This document shows, one piece after another, positions 1 through 6,470 of a DNA stretch of 16,832 nucleotides. The translations under genes and the position numbers were made by a program. This DNA comes from an uncultured Halieaceae bacterium (lineage in GTDB: Bacteria > Pseudomonadota > Gammaproteobacteria > Pseudomonadales > Halieaceae). The first letter of the stretch is position 1, and every line of letters begins with the position of its first letter. The notes beneath the pieces are model-generated. The model searched no databases and was not told the DNA's origin. It saw only the letters and a program-made list of their open reading frames with translations. The stretch is taken from positions 1 to 16,832 of the forward strand of contig CALINF010000042.1 in NCBI GenBank assembly GCA_938045215.1, given 5' to 3'.

Positions 1-1
1 T

Positions 2-670
2 CCGGTGAATCGTGAGCAGGTTGACGACCTCATATTTTATGCGGCGCTGGGGATTGTTCTGGGCGGGCGGCTGGGCTATGCCGTTTTTTATGGAGGCGAG
101 CAGCTCGCACAGGACCCCACCTGGATTCTGCGTGTCTGGCAGGGCGGTATGTCTTTTCACGGCGGTTTGTTGGGCGTGATTATTGCGATGTACCTGTTTG
201 CTCGCGGACGTCAGATTCCCTTTTTGAAGCTGTTGGATTTCATCGCACCACTTGCGCCTATCGGACTGGCGCTGGGCCGGCTGGGAAATTTTATTGGCCA
301 AGAGCTCTGGGGGCGTGCGACAGATGTGCCCTGGGCAATGGTTTTCCCCCGCGATCCGCTGCAGCTGGCCAGGCATCCTTCCCAGCTCTACCAGTTCGCG
401 CTGGAGGGCTTGATACTGTTTGCGCTGGTGCTCTGGTTTGCCTCGCGTCCGCGCCCTGCAGGCGCAGTGGCAGGCGTATTTTCTCTGGGCTATGGTTGCC
501 TGCGTTTTGGCGCCGAGTTTTTTCGCGAGCCAGATGCGCACCTGGGATTCCAGGCGCTTGGCTGGATGACTCGCGGGCAGATACTTTGCATTCCAATGAT
601 AGTGTTGGGCGCTTACCTGTTGGTGCGCGCCTTCAAAACGGCGGGAACGCTCTCGCCTCAGGAGAGTTGA
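2..670 (+). CDS. lgt: Prolipoprotein diacylglyceryl transferase (5'-truncated by window edge)
   Basis: Lgt is an inner-membrane enzyme that transfers diacylglycerol from phosphatidylglycerol to the lipobox cysteine of prolipoproteins, the first step of lipoprotein maturation. The visible 222 codons are hydrophobic with several membrane helices. They carry the family signature GRLGNFIGQELWGR and the HGG motif (GGMSFHGGLLG). Counting from the GTG at 5, H52, R92, N95, Y163, R167 and E171 line up with E. coli H103, R143, N146, Y235, R239 and E243, all functionally important. The constant offset implies that about 50 N-terminal residues lie upstream of the window. The reading frame is open to the left edge, so the GTG at 5 is an internal valine and not the start. 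thyA follows after 6 bases, the usual gammaproteobacterial order. Confidence 0.95.
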   Translation, partial: PVNREQVDDLIFYAALGIVLGGRLGYAVFYGGEQLAQDPTWILRVWQGGMSFHGGLLGVIIAMYLFARGRQIPFLKLLDFIAPLAPIGLALGRLGNFIGQELWGRATDVPWAMVFPRDPLQLARHPSQLYQFALEGLILFALVLWFASRPRPAGAVAGVFSLGYGCLRFGAEFFREPDAHLGFQALGWMTRGQILCIPMIVLGAYLLVRAFKTAGTLSPQES

Positions 671-676
671 ATAACC

Positions 677-1510
677 ATGCGTCAGTACCTCGACCTATTG
701 CAAGACATTCTGGATAACGGTGTACGCAAGGACGACCGCACCGGCACGGGCACCTACTCGGTTTTTGGACGGCAGTACCGGCACGATCTTGCCGATGGCT
801 TTCCATTACTTACGACCAAGAAGTTGCACCTCAAGAGTATCGTCAACGAACTCATCTGGTTTCTCAGCGGCGATACCAATACGCGCTGGCTGAAGGAAAA
901 CGGTGTTTCAATATGGGATGAGTGGGCTACCGAAGAAGGTGATCTGGGTCCCATTTATGGCGCACAGTGGACGGCATGGCCAACCCGCGATGGCGGTAGC
1001 ATCAACCAGATAGATTACGTGGTGGACTGTCTGAAGAATAATCCTGACAGTCGTCGCATCCTCTTTCATGCGTGGAATGTTGAGTACCTGCCGGATGAGA
1101 AGGTAAGTCCGCAGGACAATGTTGCCGCCGGACGCATGGCGCTGCCACCCTGCCATCTGTTGTACCAGTTCTATGTTGCTAACGGCAGGCTGTCAGCCCA
1201 GCTGTTTATTCGTTCAAGTGACTCCTTTCTGGGGCTGCCCTATAACACCGCCAGCCTTGCCGTGTTGGTTATGATGTTGGCTCAACAGTGCGATCTGCTG
1301 CCGGGCGAGATCATAATCTGTACGGGCGATTCGCATATCTACTCCAATCACCTGGAGCAGGTTCGTGAGCAGCTTGGGCGCGAGCCCCGTCCGCTTCCGC
1401 AATTGAATATTCTCAGGCGGCCGGACACGATCTACGACTATCGGTTCGAGGACTTTGAATTGGTGGGCTACGAACCGCATGCTCACATTGCCGCGCCGGT
1501 CGCGGTCTGA
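677..1510 (+). CDS. thyA: Thymidylate synthase
   Basis: ThyA converts dUMP to dTMP using methylene-tetrahydrofolate in the cytoplasm and releases dihydrofolate, which the neighbouring FolA recycles. The 277-residue product is complete. It has the phosphate-binding RTGTGT at residues 21-26, the catalytic cysteine C159 in ALPPCH, the SREP-like GREPRPLP and the C-terminal FEDFELVGY...IAAPVAV. It is longer than the 264-residue E. coli enzyme because of a roughly 13-residue insertion at about residues 138-152, just before the catalytic loop. I recall the same insertion in Vibrio and Shewanella type ThyA. The start ATG follows a GGAGAG (661-666), 10 bases upstream, which lies inside the end of lgt. 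folA starts 7 bases after the stop, so lgt-thyA-folA is probably co-transcribed. Confidence 0.97.
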   Translation: MRQYLDLLQDILDNGVRKDDRTGTGTYSVFGRQYRHDLADGFPLLTTKKLHLKSIVNELIWFLSGDTNTRWLKENGVSIWDEWATEEGDLGPIYGAQWTAWPTRDGGSINQIDYVVDCLKNNPDSRRILFHAWNVEYLPDEKVSPQDNVAAGRMALPPCHLLYQFYVANGRLSAQLFIRSSDSFLGLPYNTASLAVLVMMLAQQCDLLPGEIIICTGDSHIYSNHLEQVREQLGREPRPLPQLNILRRPDTIYDYRFEDFELVGYEPHAHIAAPVAV

Positions 1511-1517
1511 GTACTTT

Positions 1518-2042
1518 ATGGTAGAGCTTGCCGTTATTGTCGCTGCCGCAGATAACGGCGTAATTGGATGCAAAGGAGAGTTGCCCTGGCATCTTCCCGA
1601 AGACCTTCGCTACTTCAAGCGAGTCACTCTGGGAAAGCCCATTGTGATGGGGCGTAAGACTTTCGAGTCGATCGGCAGGCCGCTGCCGGGACGCGCTAAC
1701 ATTGTTATTAGCCGTAATGCTGACTATCGCGCGGAGGGTGTCCGGGTTGTTGCCTCGCTTGATGAGGCACTGCAATTGGCAGAAGACATCGCTGCAAACG
1801 ATTCGGTTGATGAAGTGATGGTGATCGGTGGCGCACAGATTTATGCCGAAGCGCTCCTGCGTGCCGATCGGCTGTACTACACGGCAGTACATGGCAACGT
1901 AGAAGGAGATGCATTTCTGCCCGGGATTGATTGGACGCTTTGGCGTGAAACCTCTCGCGAAACCCATCGCGCAGCGTGCCCCGATGCATTTGACTACACG
2001 TTTTTAACCTATGAGCGATCCCGGCCGGCTGCTACATACTAA
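1518..2042 (+). CDS. folA: Dihydrofolate reductase
   Basis: FolA reduces dihydrofolate to tetrahydrofolate with NADPH, regenerating the cofactor used by ThyA just upstream. The product is 174 residues, close to the usual size. It shows the N-terminal strand AVIVAAADNGVIG, the substrate loop LPWHLPEDLRYFKR with the proton-donor Asp at residue 29 (E. coli D27), the NADPH-binding MGRKTFESIGRPLPGR, and VMVIGGAQIY. I chose the ATG at 1518 because it begins directly with the conserved first strand. The frame is open further upstream (to 1455), but that stretch lies inside thyA and adds residues foreign to the family. No strong ribosome site is visible before 1518, so translation may be coupled to thyA. 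No clear terminator follows. Confidence 0.95.
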   Translation: MVELAVIVAAADNGVIGCKGELPWHLPEDLRYFKRVTLGKPIVMGRKTFESIGRPLPGRANIVISRNADYRAEGVRVVASLDEALQLAEDIAANDSVDEVMVIGGAQIYAEALLRADRLYYTAVHGNVEGDAFLPGIDWTLWRETSRETHRAACPDAFDYTFLTYERSRPAATY

Positions 2043-2287
2043 GCAGGTGTTACCGAGTCGCGCGGAAATCAATAGGAGTGTAACCATTCTACACATTTCA
2101 GCATAAGCATCCCGCCAGAGCCTTACCTAAATTGAATTACTCACCCATTTGGGTTTAAATCGCCTTCCTCGGTTTACGGACTCAGGTTTTTGCACTATTA
2201 AATGATGTACCAGTAATAAAGTAGTTACACCGAGTCGCAATTTATCAGCTCAGAATCACTCAGTTGGATATAGGAAGCCCCATTCCC
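2043..2287 (+). other. Intergenic region before the TonB-type operon
   Basis: This 245-base gap holds no gene I can support. A weak hairpin (GTGTA 2078-2082 with TACAC 2090-2094) follows folA but has no T-run, so it is not a convincing terminator. A second small inverted repeat, ACCCA/TGGGT, lies at about 2143-2154. A 10-base direct repeat ACCGAGTCGC occurs at 2052-2061 and again at 2229-2238, near the two ends of the gap; its role is unknown. At least one plausible sigma70 promoter lies at 2173-2201. No Fur-box-like palindrome is obvious. Confidence 0.6.
2173..2201 (+). promoter_or_regulatory. Candidate sigma70 promoter for the TonB-type operon
   Basis: TTTACG (2173-2178) and TATTAA (2196-2201) are separated by 17 bases, each matching the sigma70 consensus at 4 of 6 positions. 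The predicted start would be near 2208, about 80 bases before the first ATG. A competing candidate with equal matches is TTGAAT (2132-2137), 17 bases, TTAAAT (2155-2160). Either would drive the DUF3450-to-TPR operon. The call rests on pattern matching alone. Confidence 0.35.
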
Positions 2288-3073
2288 ATGACTATGCATC
2301 GAATGAAGAACGTGTTCGTCGCTGCGCTTATCTCTGTCGGCACCCTTGTGGGTACGGTGGCAGTAGTGCAAGCCAGTACCCTCGAATCCATCCTTAAGGT
2401 TGGAGAAGACAAAAACTCAGCTGCGCGCAAATCGCAGGTCAAGGTTGATCGTCTTGCCGACGAAACCAGGGACCTGCTCAGCGACTACAAGACCGTCATG
2501 AAGCAGGTAGACGGGCTCGTGGTATACAACAACCGTTTGCAGCGCCAGATCGAAAACCAGTTGCAGCGAATCGGCAATATCGAAGATTCGATCGAACAGG
2601 TGACCGTCGTCCAGCGCCAAATGACGCCGCTTGTTATTCGTATGATTGATGGCCTCGAGCAGTTTATTGAACTCGATGTGCCCTTCAACAAAGAAGAACG
2701 GATGCAGCGGGTTGCGTTTTTGCGCAGTAACCTGGACAGGGCCGACGTGAGCGTTGCGGAAAAGTTTCGCCAGGTGCTCGAAGCCTACAATATTGAGCTG
2801 CAGTACGGCCGCGGTATTCAAACTTATCGGGATACTATCGACGTGGGCGGCGCTCCGCGTGACGTGGACTTCCTTCGTATTGGACGTGTAGCTCTTGTCT
2901 ATCAGTCGACTGATGGTGCGGTATCGGGTGCTTGGGACAAGTCCTCAAGCTCCTGGGTTGACTTGCCTGCGGGCGAGTACAACGCTGCTATTCGTAAGGG
3001 AATTCGTATTGCCAATAAGCAAGCTACGATTGAACTGTTAAATATGCCAGTTTCGGCGCCGGAGGCGAATTAA
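2288..3073 (+). CDS. DUF3450 family periplasmic protein of a TonB2-type system
   Basis: This 261-residue protein resembles the DUF3450 family, found upstream of TonB2-type ExbB/ExbD/TonB genes. Its biochemical role is not known to me. A signal peptide covers roughly residues 1-29 (VKN-type basic start, hydrophobic core, cleavage near VVQA-ST). A long heptad-like stretch rich in Gln, Glu, Arg and Leu (about 45-110) predicts a periplasmic coiled coil, followed by a mixed C-terminal domain. I chose the ATG at 2288 because AGGAAG (2272-2277) lies 10 bases upstream. The frame is open from a TTG at 2264, which would spoil the signal peptide, and ATGs at 2294 and 2303 are also possible. The stop overlaps the next start (TAATG at 3071-3075), so translation is probably coupled to the ExbB-like gene. 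I infer a structural or regulatory partner of the motor complex. Confidence 0.85.
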   Translation: MTMHRMKNVFVAALISVGTLVGTVAVVQASTLESILKVGEDKNSAARKSQVKVDRLADETRDLLSDYKTVMKQVDGLVVYNNRLQRQIENQLQRIGNIEDSIEQVTVVQRQMTPLVIRMIDGLEQFIELDVPFNKEERMQRVAFLRSNLDRADVSVAEKFRQVLEAYNIELQYGRGIQTYRDTIDVGGAPRDVDFLRIGRVALVYQSTDGAVSGAWDKSSSSWVDLPAGEYNAAIRKGIRIANKQATIELLNMPVSAPEAN

Positions 3074-4479
3074 TGTTTATCAACCGCTTTAAAGTCTCAT
3101 TACTCGCTGTTGCTGGCGTCGCCGCACTGTCGGCCAACCTCGCTGTTGCCCAGCAGGAAGGCGCTGCTGCTGAGCCATCAGCCCAGTCGCTCGAACAGCT
3201 TCTACAATTTGTCAAGAAGGGTCAGGTGACCGAGGCCAGGGAAAACCAGGCTCGCGAATCTCGCTTCTCCAAAGACAAGGCCAACCAGGCTGCTGAATTG
3301 AGAAAAGCCGAAGCCGAGAGAACCCGGCAGGAGCAACTCAGTGAGCAACTGGAAAATACGTTTGAAGAAAACGAACTGCTGATTACCGCCAAGCAAGCTC
3401 AATTGCGCGAGAAGCTGGGTACCTTGGCTGAGCTGTTTGGACACCTGACTGCTGCTTCTGGCGATTTGGCGTCCAACATTGAAGTTTCGTTGGCGTCGAC
3501 ACAGTACCCAGACCGGGAGCTGTTCCTCAAAGATCTTATCGCCAAGATGGGCGGTGCCGACACGCTGCCTAGCGTAGAAGAAATCGAGCGCGTCTGGTTT
3601 GAGCTTTTGCGCGAAGTGCGTGAGACAGGTGAGGTTGTCAAATTCACTGCTGAAGTTGCGACACCAGCTGGTGAAAGAGAGCAGCGTGAAGTATTGCGTA
3701 TTGGTGCTTTCAACGTTATCGATACCAACGGCAATTACCTGAACTTCGAAAATGGCACGCTCAGTGAGTTACCGCGGCAACCGAGCGGCAACTACACAGG
3801 CTGGGCCAGCGATCTGGCGTCTGCGACATCGGGTCTGCACACCTTTGGTATCGACCCCACAGGTCCTACTGGTGGTTCCTTCCTCGCTGCAATCATCGAT
3901 ACGCCAACACTCGAAGAGCGCTGGCATCAGGGCGGCTATATTGGCTATGCCATCACCGCCGTTGGTATCTTTGCCTTCATTCTGGCGATATACCGCATGC
4001 TTGTGTTGTCTGTGGTCGGCGCCAAGGTGAGCTCACAGCTCAAGAGCGAGAAAGCGAACGACAACAACCCACTGGGCCGCGTTCTCAAGATTCACGAGGA
4101 CAACCCCAAGATGGATACCGAAACACTGGAGCTCAAACTGTCTGAGGGTGTGCTGAAAGAGACACCGAAACTGGAGAGCGGTTTGACTCTGCTGAAGATT
4201 ATCGCAGCGGTTGCGCCTCTGATGGGTCTGCTGGGTACGGTTACCGGTATGATCATTACCTTCCAGGCGATCACGATCTTCGGAGCCGGCGATCCGAAAG
4301 CAATGGCGGGTGGTATCTCGGGGGCACTGGTAACTACCGTGCTGGGTCTGTTGGTTGCGATACCCACAGTGCTGCTGCACACCGTCGTTAATGGACGTTG
4401 CCAGAGCATCATCCATGTGCTCGATGAGCAGACTACAGGAATTATTGCAGAGCACACTGAAGCCAACCTGAGGTCGTAA
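3073..4479 (+). CDS. MotA/TolQ/ExbB family protein with long periplasmic N-terminus (TtpC-like)
   Basis: This 468-residue protein combines an exported N-terminal region with a C-terminal MotA/TolQ/ExbB proton-channel domain, the architecture of TtpC in Vibrio TonB2 systems. The order is: signal peptide about 1-26 (LAVA-QQ), charged coiled coil about 40-125, a mixed periplasmic domain to about 285, TM1 about 289-313, a cytoplasmic segment, TM2 about 376-400 with PLMGLLGTVTGM, and TM3 about 413-440 with GGISGALVTTVLGLLVAIP. T389 and T422 match the channel threonines T148 and T181 of E. coli ExbB. The position of the conserved Glu176 is Gly417. The start ATG overlaps the DUF3450 stop and has GGAGG (3061-3065) just upstream. 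The ExbB gene starts one base after the stop. It probably links the pmf-driven ExbB/ExbD motor to periplasmic parts such as DUF3450. Confidence 0.9.
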   Translation: MFINRFKVSLLAVAGVAALSANLAVAQQEGAAAEPSAQSLEQLLQFVKKGQVTEARENQARESRFSKDKANQAAELRKAEAERTRQEQLSEQLENTFEENELLITAKQAQLREKLGTLAELFGHLTAASGDLASNIEVSLASTQYPDRELFLKDLIAKMGGADTLPSVEEIERVWFELLREVRETGEVVKFTAEVATPAGEREQREVLRIGAFNVIDTNGNYLNFENGTLSELPRQPSGNYTGWASDLASATSGLHTFGIDPTGPTGGSFLAAIIDTPTLEERWHQGGYIGYAITAVGIFAFILAIYRMLVLSVVGAKVSSQLKSEKANDNNPLGRVLKIHEDNPKMDTETLELKLSEGVLKETPKLESGLTLLKIIAAVAPLMGLLGTVTGMIITFQAITIFGAGDPKAMAGGISGALVTTVLGLLVAIPTVLLHTVVNGRCQSIIHVLDEQTTGIIAEHTEANLRS

Positions 4480-4480
4480 C

Positions 4481-5008
4481 ATGAATGGGCTAAGCAGTGC
4501 GCAGGAAACCCTGCTGAGGTTTATGGATCTGGGCGGCGATGTGCTTTGGCTCATCGCTATCCTGCTCTTCTTCATGTGGATGCTGATTTTTGAACGCGTC
4601 TGGTACTTCAAGTTTGGCTGGAAGGCAGATGTTGCTGCTGTGATTACCAAATGGGAATCACGCCCGGAGCGTAAGTCCTGGGAAGCACACCAGATTCGTG
4701 AGATGTTGATTTCTCAAGCGCGGATCAAGATAAACAGATATCTGCCCGTCATTAAGACACTGGTGGCACTTTGCCCTCTGCTGGGTTTGTTAGGTACCGT
4801 GACCGGAATGATCGAAGTGTTCAACGTGATGGCGGTGACAGGTGGTGGTGATGCCAAGTCGATGGCGGGAGGCGTTTCACGCGCCACCGTACCTACGATG
4901 GCCGGCATGGTCGCTGCGTTGTCCGGCGTATTTGCTAATACTTACGTAACCCGTGTAGCGCAACATGAAAGCGAATTCCTTCAAGACAACTTGACTACAG
5001 ATCACTGA
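4481..5008 (+). CDS. exbB: Biopolymer transport protein ExbB (TonB2-type, short)
   Basis: ExbB is the inner-membrane scaffold of the TonB motor and forms the proton path with ExbD. The 175-residue protein has three helices: about 20-43 (VLWLIAILLFFMWMLIF), about 92-117 (LVALCPLLGLLGTVTGMIEVF) and about 128-155. T106 and T139 match E. coli ExbB T148 and T181. Arg134 stands where E. coli has Glu176 (GGVSRATVPT versus GIAEALLAT). I recall SRAT-like sequences at this site in Vibrio-type ExbB2, so this may be normal for the subfamily. It is shorter than the 244-residue E. coli protein because the cytoplasmic loop is reduced. The ATG lies one base after the TtpC-like stop, so the two ExbB-family subunits are made together. 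Confidence 0.9.
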   Translation: MNGLSSAQETLLRFMDLGGDVLWLIAILLFFMWMLIFERVWYFKFGWKADVAAVITKWESRPERKSWEAHQIREMLISQARIKINRYLPVIKTLVALCPLLGLLGTVTGMIEVFNVMAVTGGGDAKSMAGGVSRATVPTMAGMVAALSGVFANTYVTRVAQHESEFLQDNLTTDH

Positions 5009-5021
5009 TAGAGCCAATTTG

Positions 5022-5429
5022 ATGCGCAAAAAAAAGCTAGCGACAGATACCGACGAGGCGGAAATTGATCTGACACCGATGCTTGATGTGGTGTTTATCA
5101 TGCTTATCTTCTTCATCGTCGTTGCATCCTTCATCAAGGAAGCGGGAATTGAGGTCAACCGACCAGATAATTCCAAGTCAGACCCCAGCGATGCCTCTAG
5201 CATTCTGGTGACGATCACTGGCGACAACCAGGTGTGGATGGAAAATCGTCGCATCGACATCAGGTCGGTGCGAGCAAATATTCAACGGCTCCTCGCTGAG
5301 GACCCCGAGCAGCCACTGACGATCAAGGCTGAGCGGGGCGCTAAAGCGGGCACGTTGGTGGGAGTTGCTGATTCCGCTCGCGAAGCCGGTGTCGGTACAG
5401 TGAACTGGGCCAGTGGAGGGGATAAGTAG
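5022..5429 (+). CDS. exbD: Biopolymer transport protein ExbD (first copy)
   Basis: ExbD is a single-pass inner-membrane protein whose membrane aspartate carries protons through the ExbB channel and whose periplasmic domain contacts TonB. The 135-residue product has a short basic N-terminus (MRKKK), the signature EIDLTPMLDVVFIMLIFF with the essential Asp at residue 22, and a periplasmic domain from about residue 40. I chose the ATG at 5022; a TTG directly before it (5019) is in frame but unlikely. It begins 13 bases after the exbB stop. A second exbD follows immediately, and both share the helix almost residue for residue but differ strongly in the periplasmic part, which suggests an old duplication with divided roles. 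Confidence 0.93.
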   Translation: MRKKKLATDTDEAEIDLTPMLDVVFIMLIFFIVVASFIKEAGIEVNRPDNSKSDPSDASSILVTITGDNQVWMENRRIDIRSVRANIQRLLAEDPEQPLTIKAERGAKAGTLVGVADSAREAGVGTVNWASGGDK

Positions 5430-5430
5430 T

Positions 5431-5850
5431 ATGGCTACTTCGACACGTGGTCGAGCGCAACAGCAAGGTGGTGGAGAGGGTGAAATCGACCTGACGCCGA
5501 TGCTGGACGTCGTCTTTATTATGCTCATTTTCTTCATTGTTACGTCTTCTTTTGTGAAAGAGCCCGGGGTGGAGATCTTCAAGCCACAGGCCACCACAAC
5601 AGAGGCCTGCGTGCGCGGCACGATTATCTTTGCAGTGGATGATCGCGGCGATATCTATTACAACAAAAACAAAACGACTATTGATCGCGTGAATCGTCTT
5701 GCAGAAGCTGCGAAGAAAGAGTCGCCTCAGGCTAACCTTGTGATTCAAGTGGATATGGATACGCCAACGCATGTTGTTGAAGAGTTGATAGATGAAGTTC
5801 GCTCTGTAATGACAGCTCCGCCGTGTATTTCCACAGATGAGGAGGCCTGA
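5431..5850 (+). CDS. exbD: Biopolymer transport protein ExbD (second copy)
   Basis: This 139-residue second ExbD has an N-terminal Gly/Gln-rich cytoplasmic tail (about 1-17), the motif EIDLTPMLDVVFIMLIFFIV with the proton-carrying Asp at residue 26, and a periplasmic domain rich in charged residues. The periplasmic part contains two cysteines, one at residue 60 (TEACVRG) and one near the C-terminus (APPCIST), which the first ExbD lacks. The ATG at 5431 is supported by GGAGGGG (5415-5421), 9 bases upstream and inside the end of the first exbD. A GTG at 5413 in the same frame is therefore unlikely. The tonB gene starts 5 bases after the stop. It probably forms a heteromeric ExbD dimer with the first copy, which is inference. 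Confidence 0.93.
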   Translation: MATSTRGRAQQQGGGEGEIDLTPMLDVVFIMLIFFIVTSSFVKEPGVEIFKPQATTTEACVRGTIIFAVDDRGDIYYNKNKTTIDRVNRLAEAAKKESPQANLVIQVDMDTPTHVVEELIDEVRSVMTAPPCISTDEEA

Positions 5851-5855
5851 TCGCA

Positions 5856-6461
5856 ATGAGCAGTAATATCACCAGAATGATCATAGCGGCACTCTTTGCC
5901 ATCCCGGTCGCATTGGGATTGTTTGCGATCATGAATAGCTTGATCGATACGGAGTTTGTGCAGCCGGATATAAAGGCGCGCAAAGTAGCCGATATCGTGA
6001 GACCCGATGAAGAAATCGAGGTTAACACTAAACAGGAAAAACCTGAGAAAGTAGACGACCCCGAGGAGCCGCCACCTGAGATGCAGCCCCTGGAGTTTGA
6101 TATGGATATGGACGTTAATGTTGTTAACACTGCACCATCGTCCCAGGTGGCTCTCGAGATTAATTCCAGCGGTATGTCATCCGGCGACGGCGAGTATCTG
6201 CCGATCGTAAAGGTAGCGCCAATTTATCCGCGCCGTGCACAGACTCGAGGTATTTCCGGTTATTGTATTGTGGAATACACCGTAACTAAGACCGGATCTA
6301 TCCGCGACCCGCAGCCGGTGGATTGTCAACCGTCGGGCGTTTTTGAAAGCGCGTCAGTGAAGGCTTCCTTGAAATTCAAGTACAAGCCACGGGTTGTAGA
6401 TGGTGAAGCAATTGAGGTGGCTGGCGTGCAGAACAAATTCACTTACGAGTTGGAACAATAG
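5856..6461 (+). CDS. tonB: TonB2-like energy transducer
   Basis: TonB spans the periplasm and passes energy from ExbB/ExbD to outer-membrane TonB-dependent receptors. The 201-residue protein has one N-terminal helix (about 7-30), an acidic Pro/Glu linker (about 45-85, including PEEPPPEMQP), and a C-terminal TonB domain (about 115-200) with the YP motif APIYPRRAQTRGISGY and the ending FKYKPRVVDGEAIEVAGVQNK. The linker is short and acidic, unlike the long Pro-Lys/Glu-Pro rod of E. coli TonB. The membrane helix contains no histidine, whereas E. coli TonB depends on His20. Cys137 and Cys157 lie in the first two strands of the domain and could form a disulfide. GGAGG (5841-5845) lies 10 bases before the start. 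These features fit the TonB2 class. Confidence 0.93.
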   Translation: MSSNITRMIIAALFAIPVALGLFAIMNSLIDTEFVQPDIKARKVADIVRPDEEIEVNTKQEKPEKVDDPEEPPPEMQPLEFDMDMDVNVVNTAPSSQVALEINSSGMSSGDGEYLPIVKVAPIYPRRAQTRGISGYCIVEYTVTKTGSIRDPQPVDCQPSGVFESASVKASLKFKYKPRVVDGEAIEVAGVQNKFTYELEQ

Positions 6462-6470
6462 GTGAGTGTT

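Noticed and set aside
2143..2160. Inverted repeat ACCCA/TGGGT followed by T-rich bases as a folA terminator
   Set aside because: The stem is only 5 bp with almost no loop, and the following bases are not a T-run.
2043..2287. Fur-box control of the TonB-type operon
   Set aside because: TonB systems are often iron regulated, but I could not find a sequence close to the 19-base Fur palindrome here.
4033..4650. Minus-strand open frame (205 codons) across the TtpC-like/exbB junction
   Set aside because: It is a shadow of two membrane-protein genes; no ribosome site or motif was seen.
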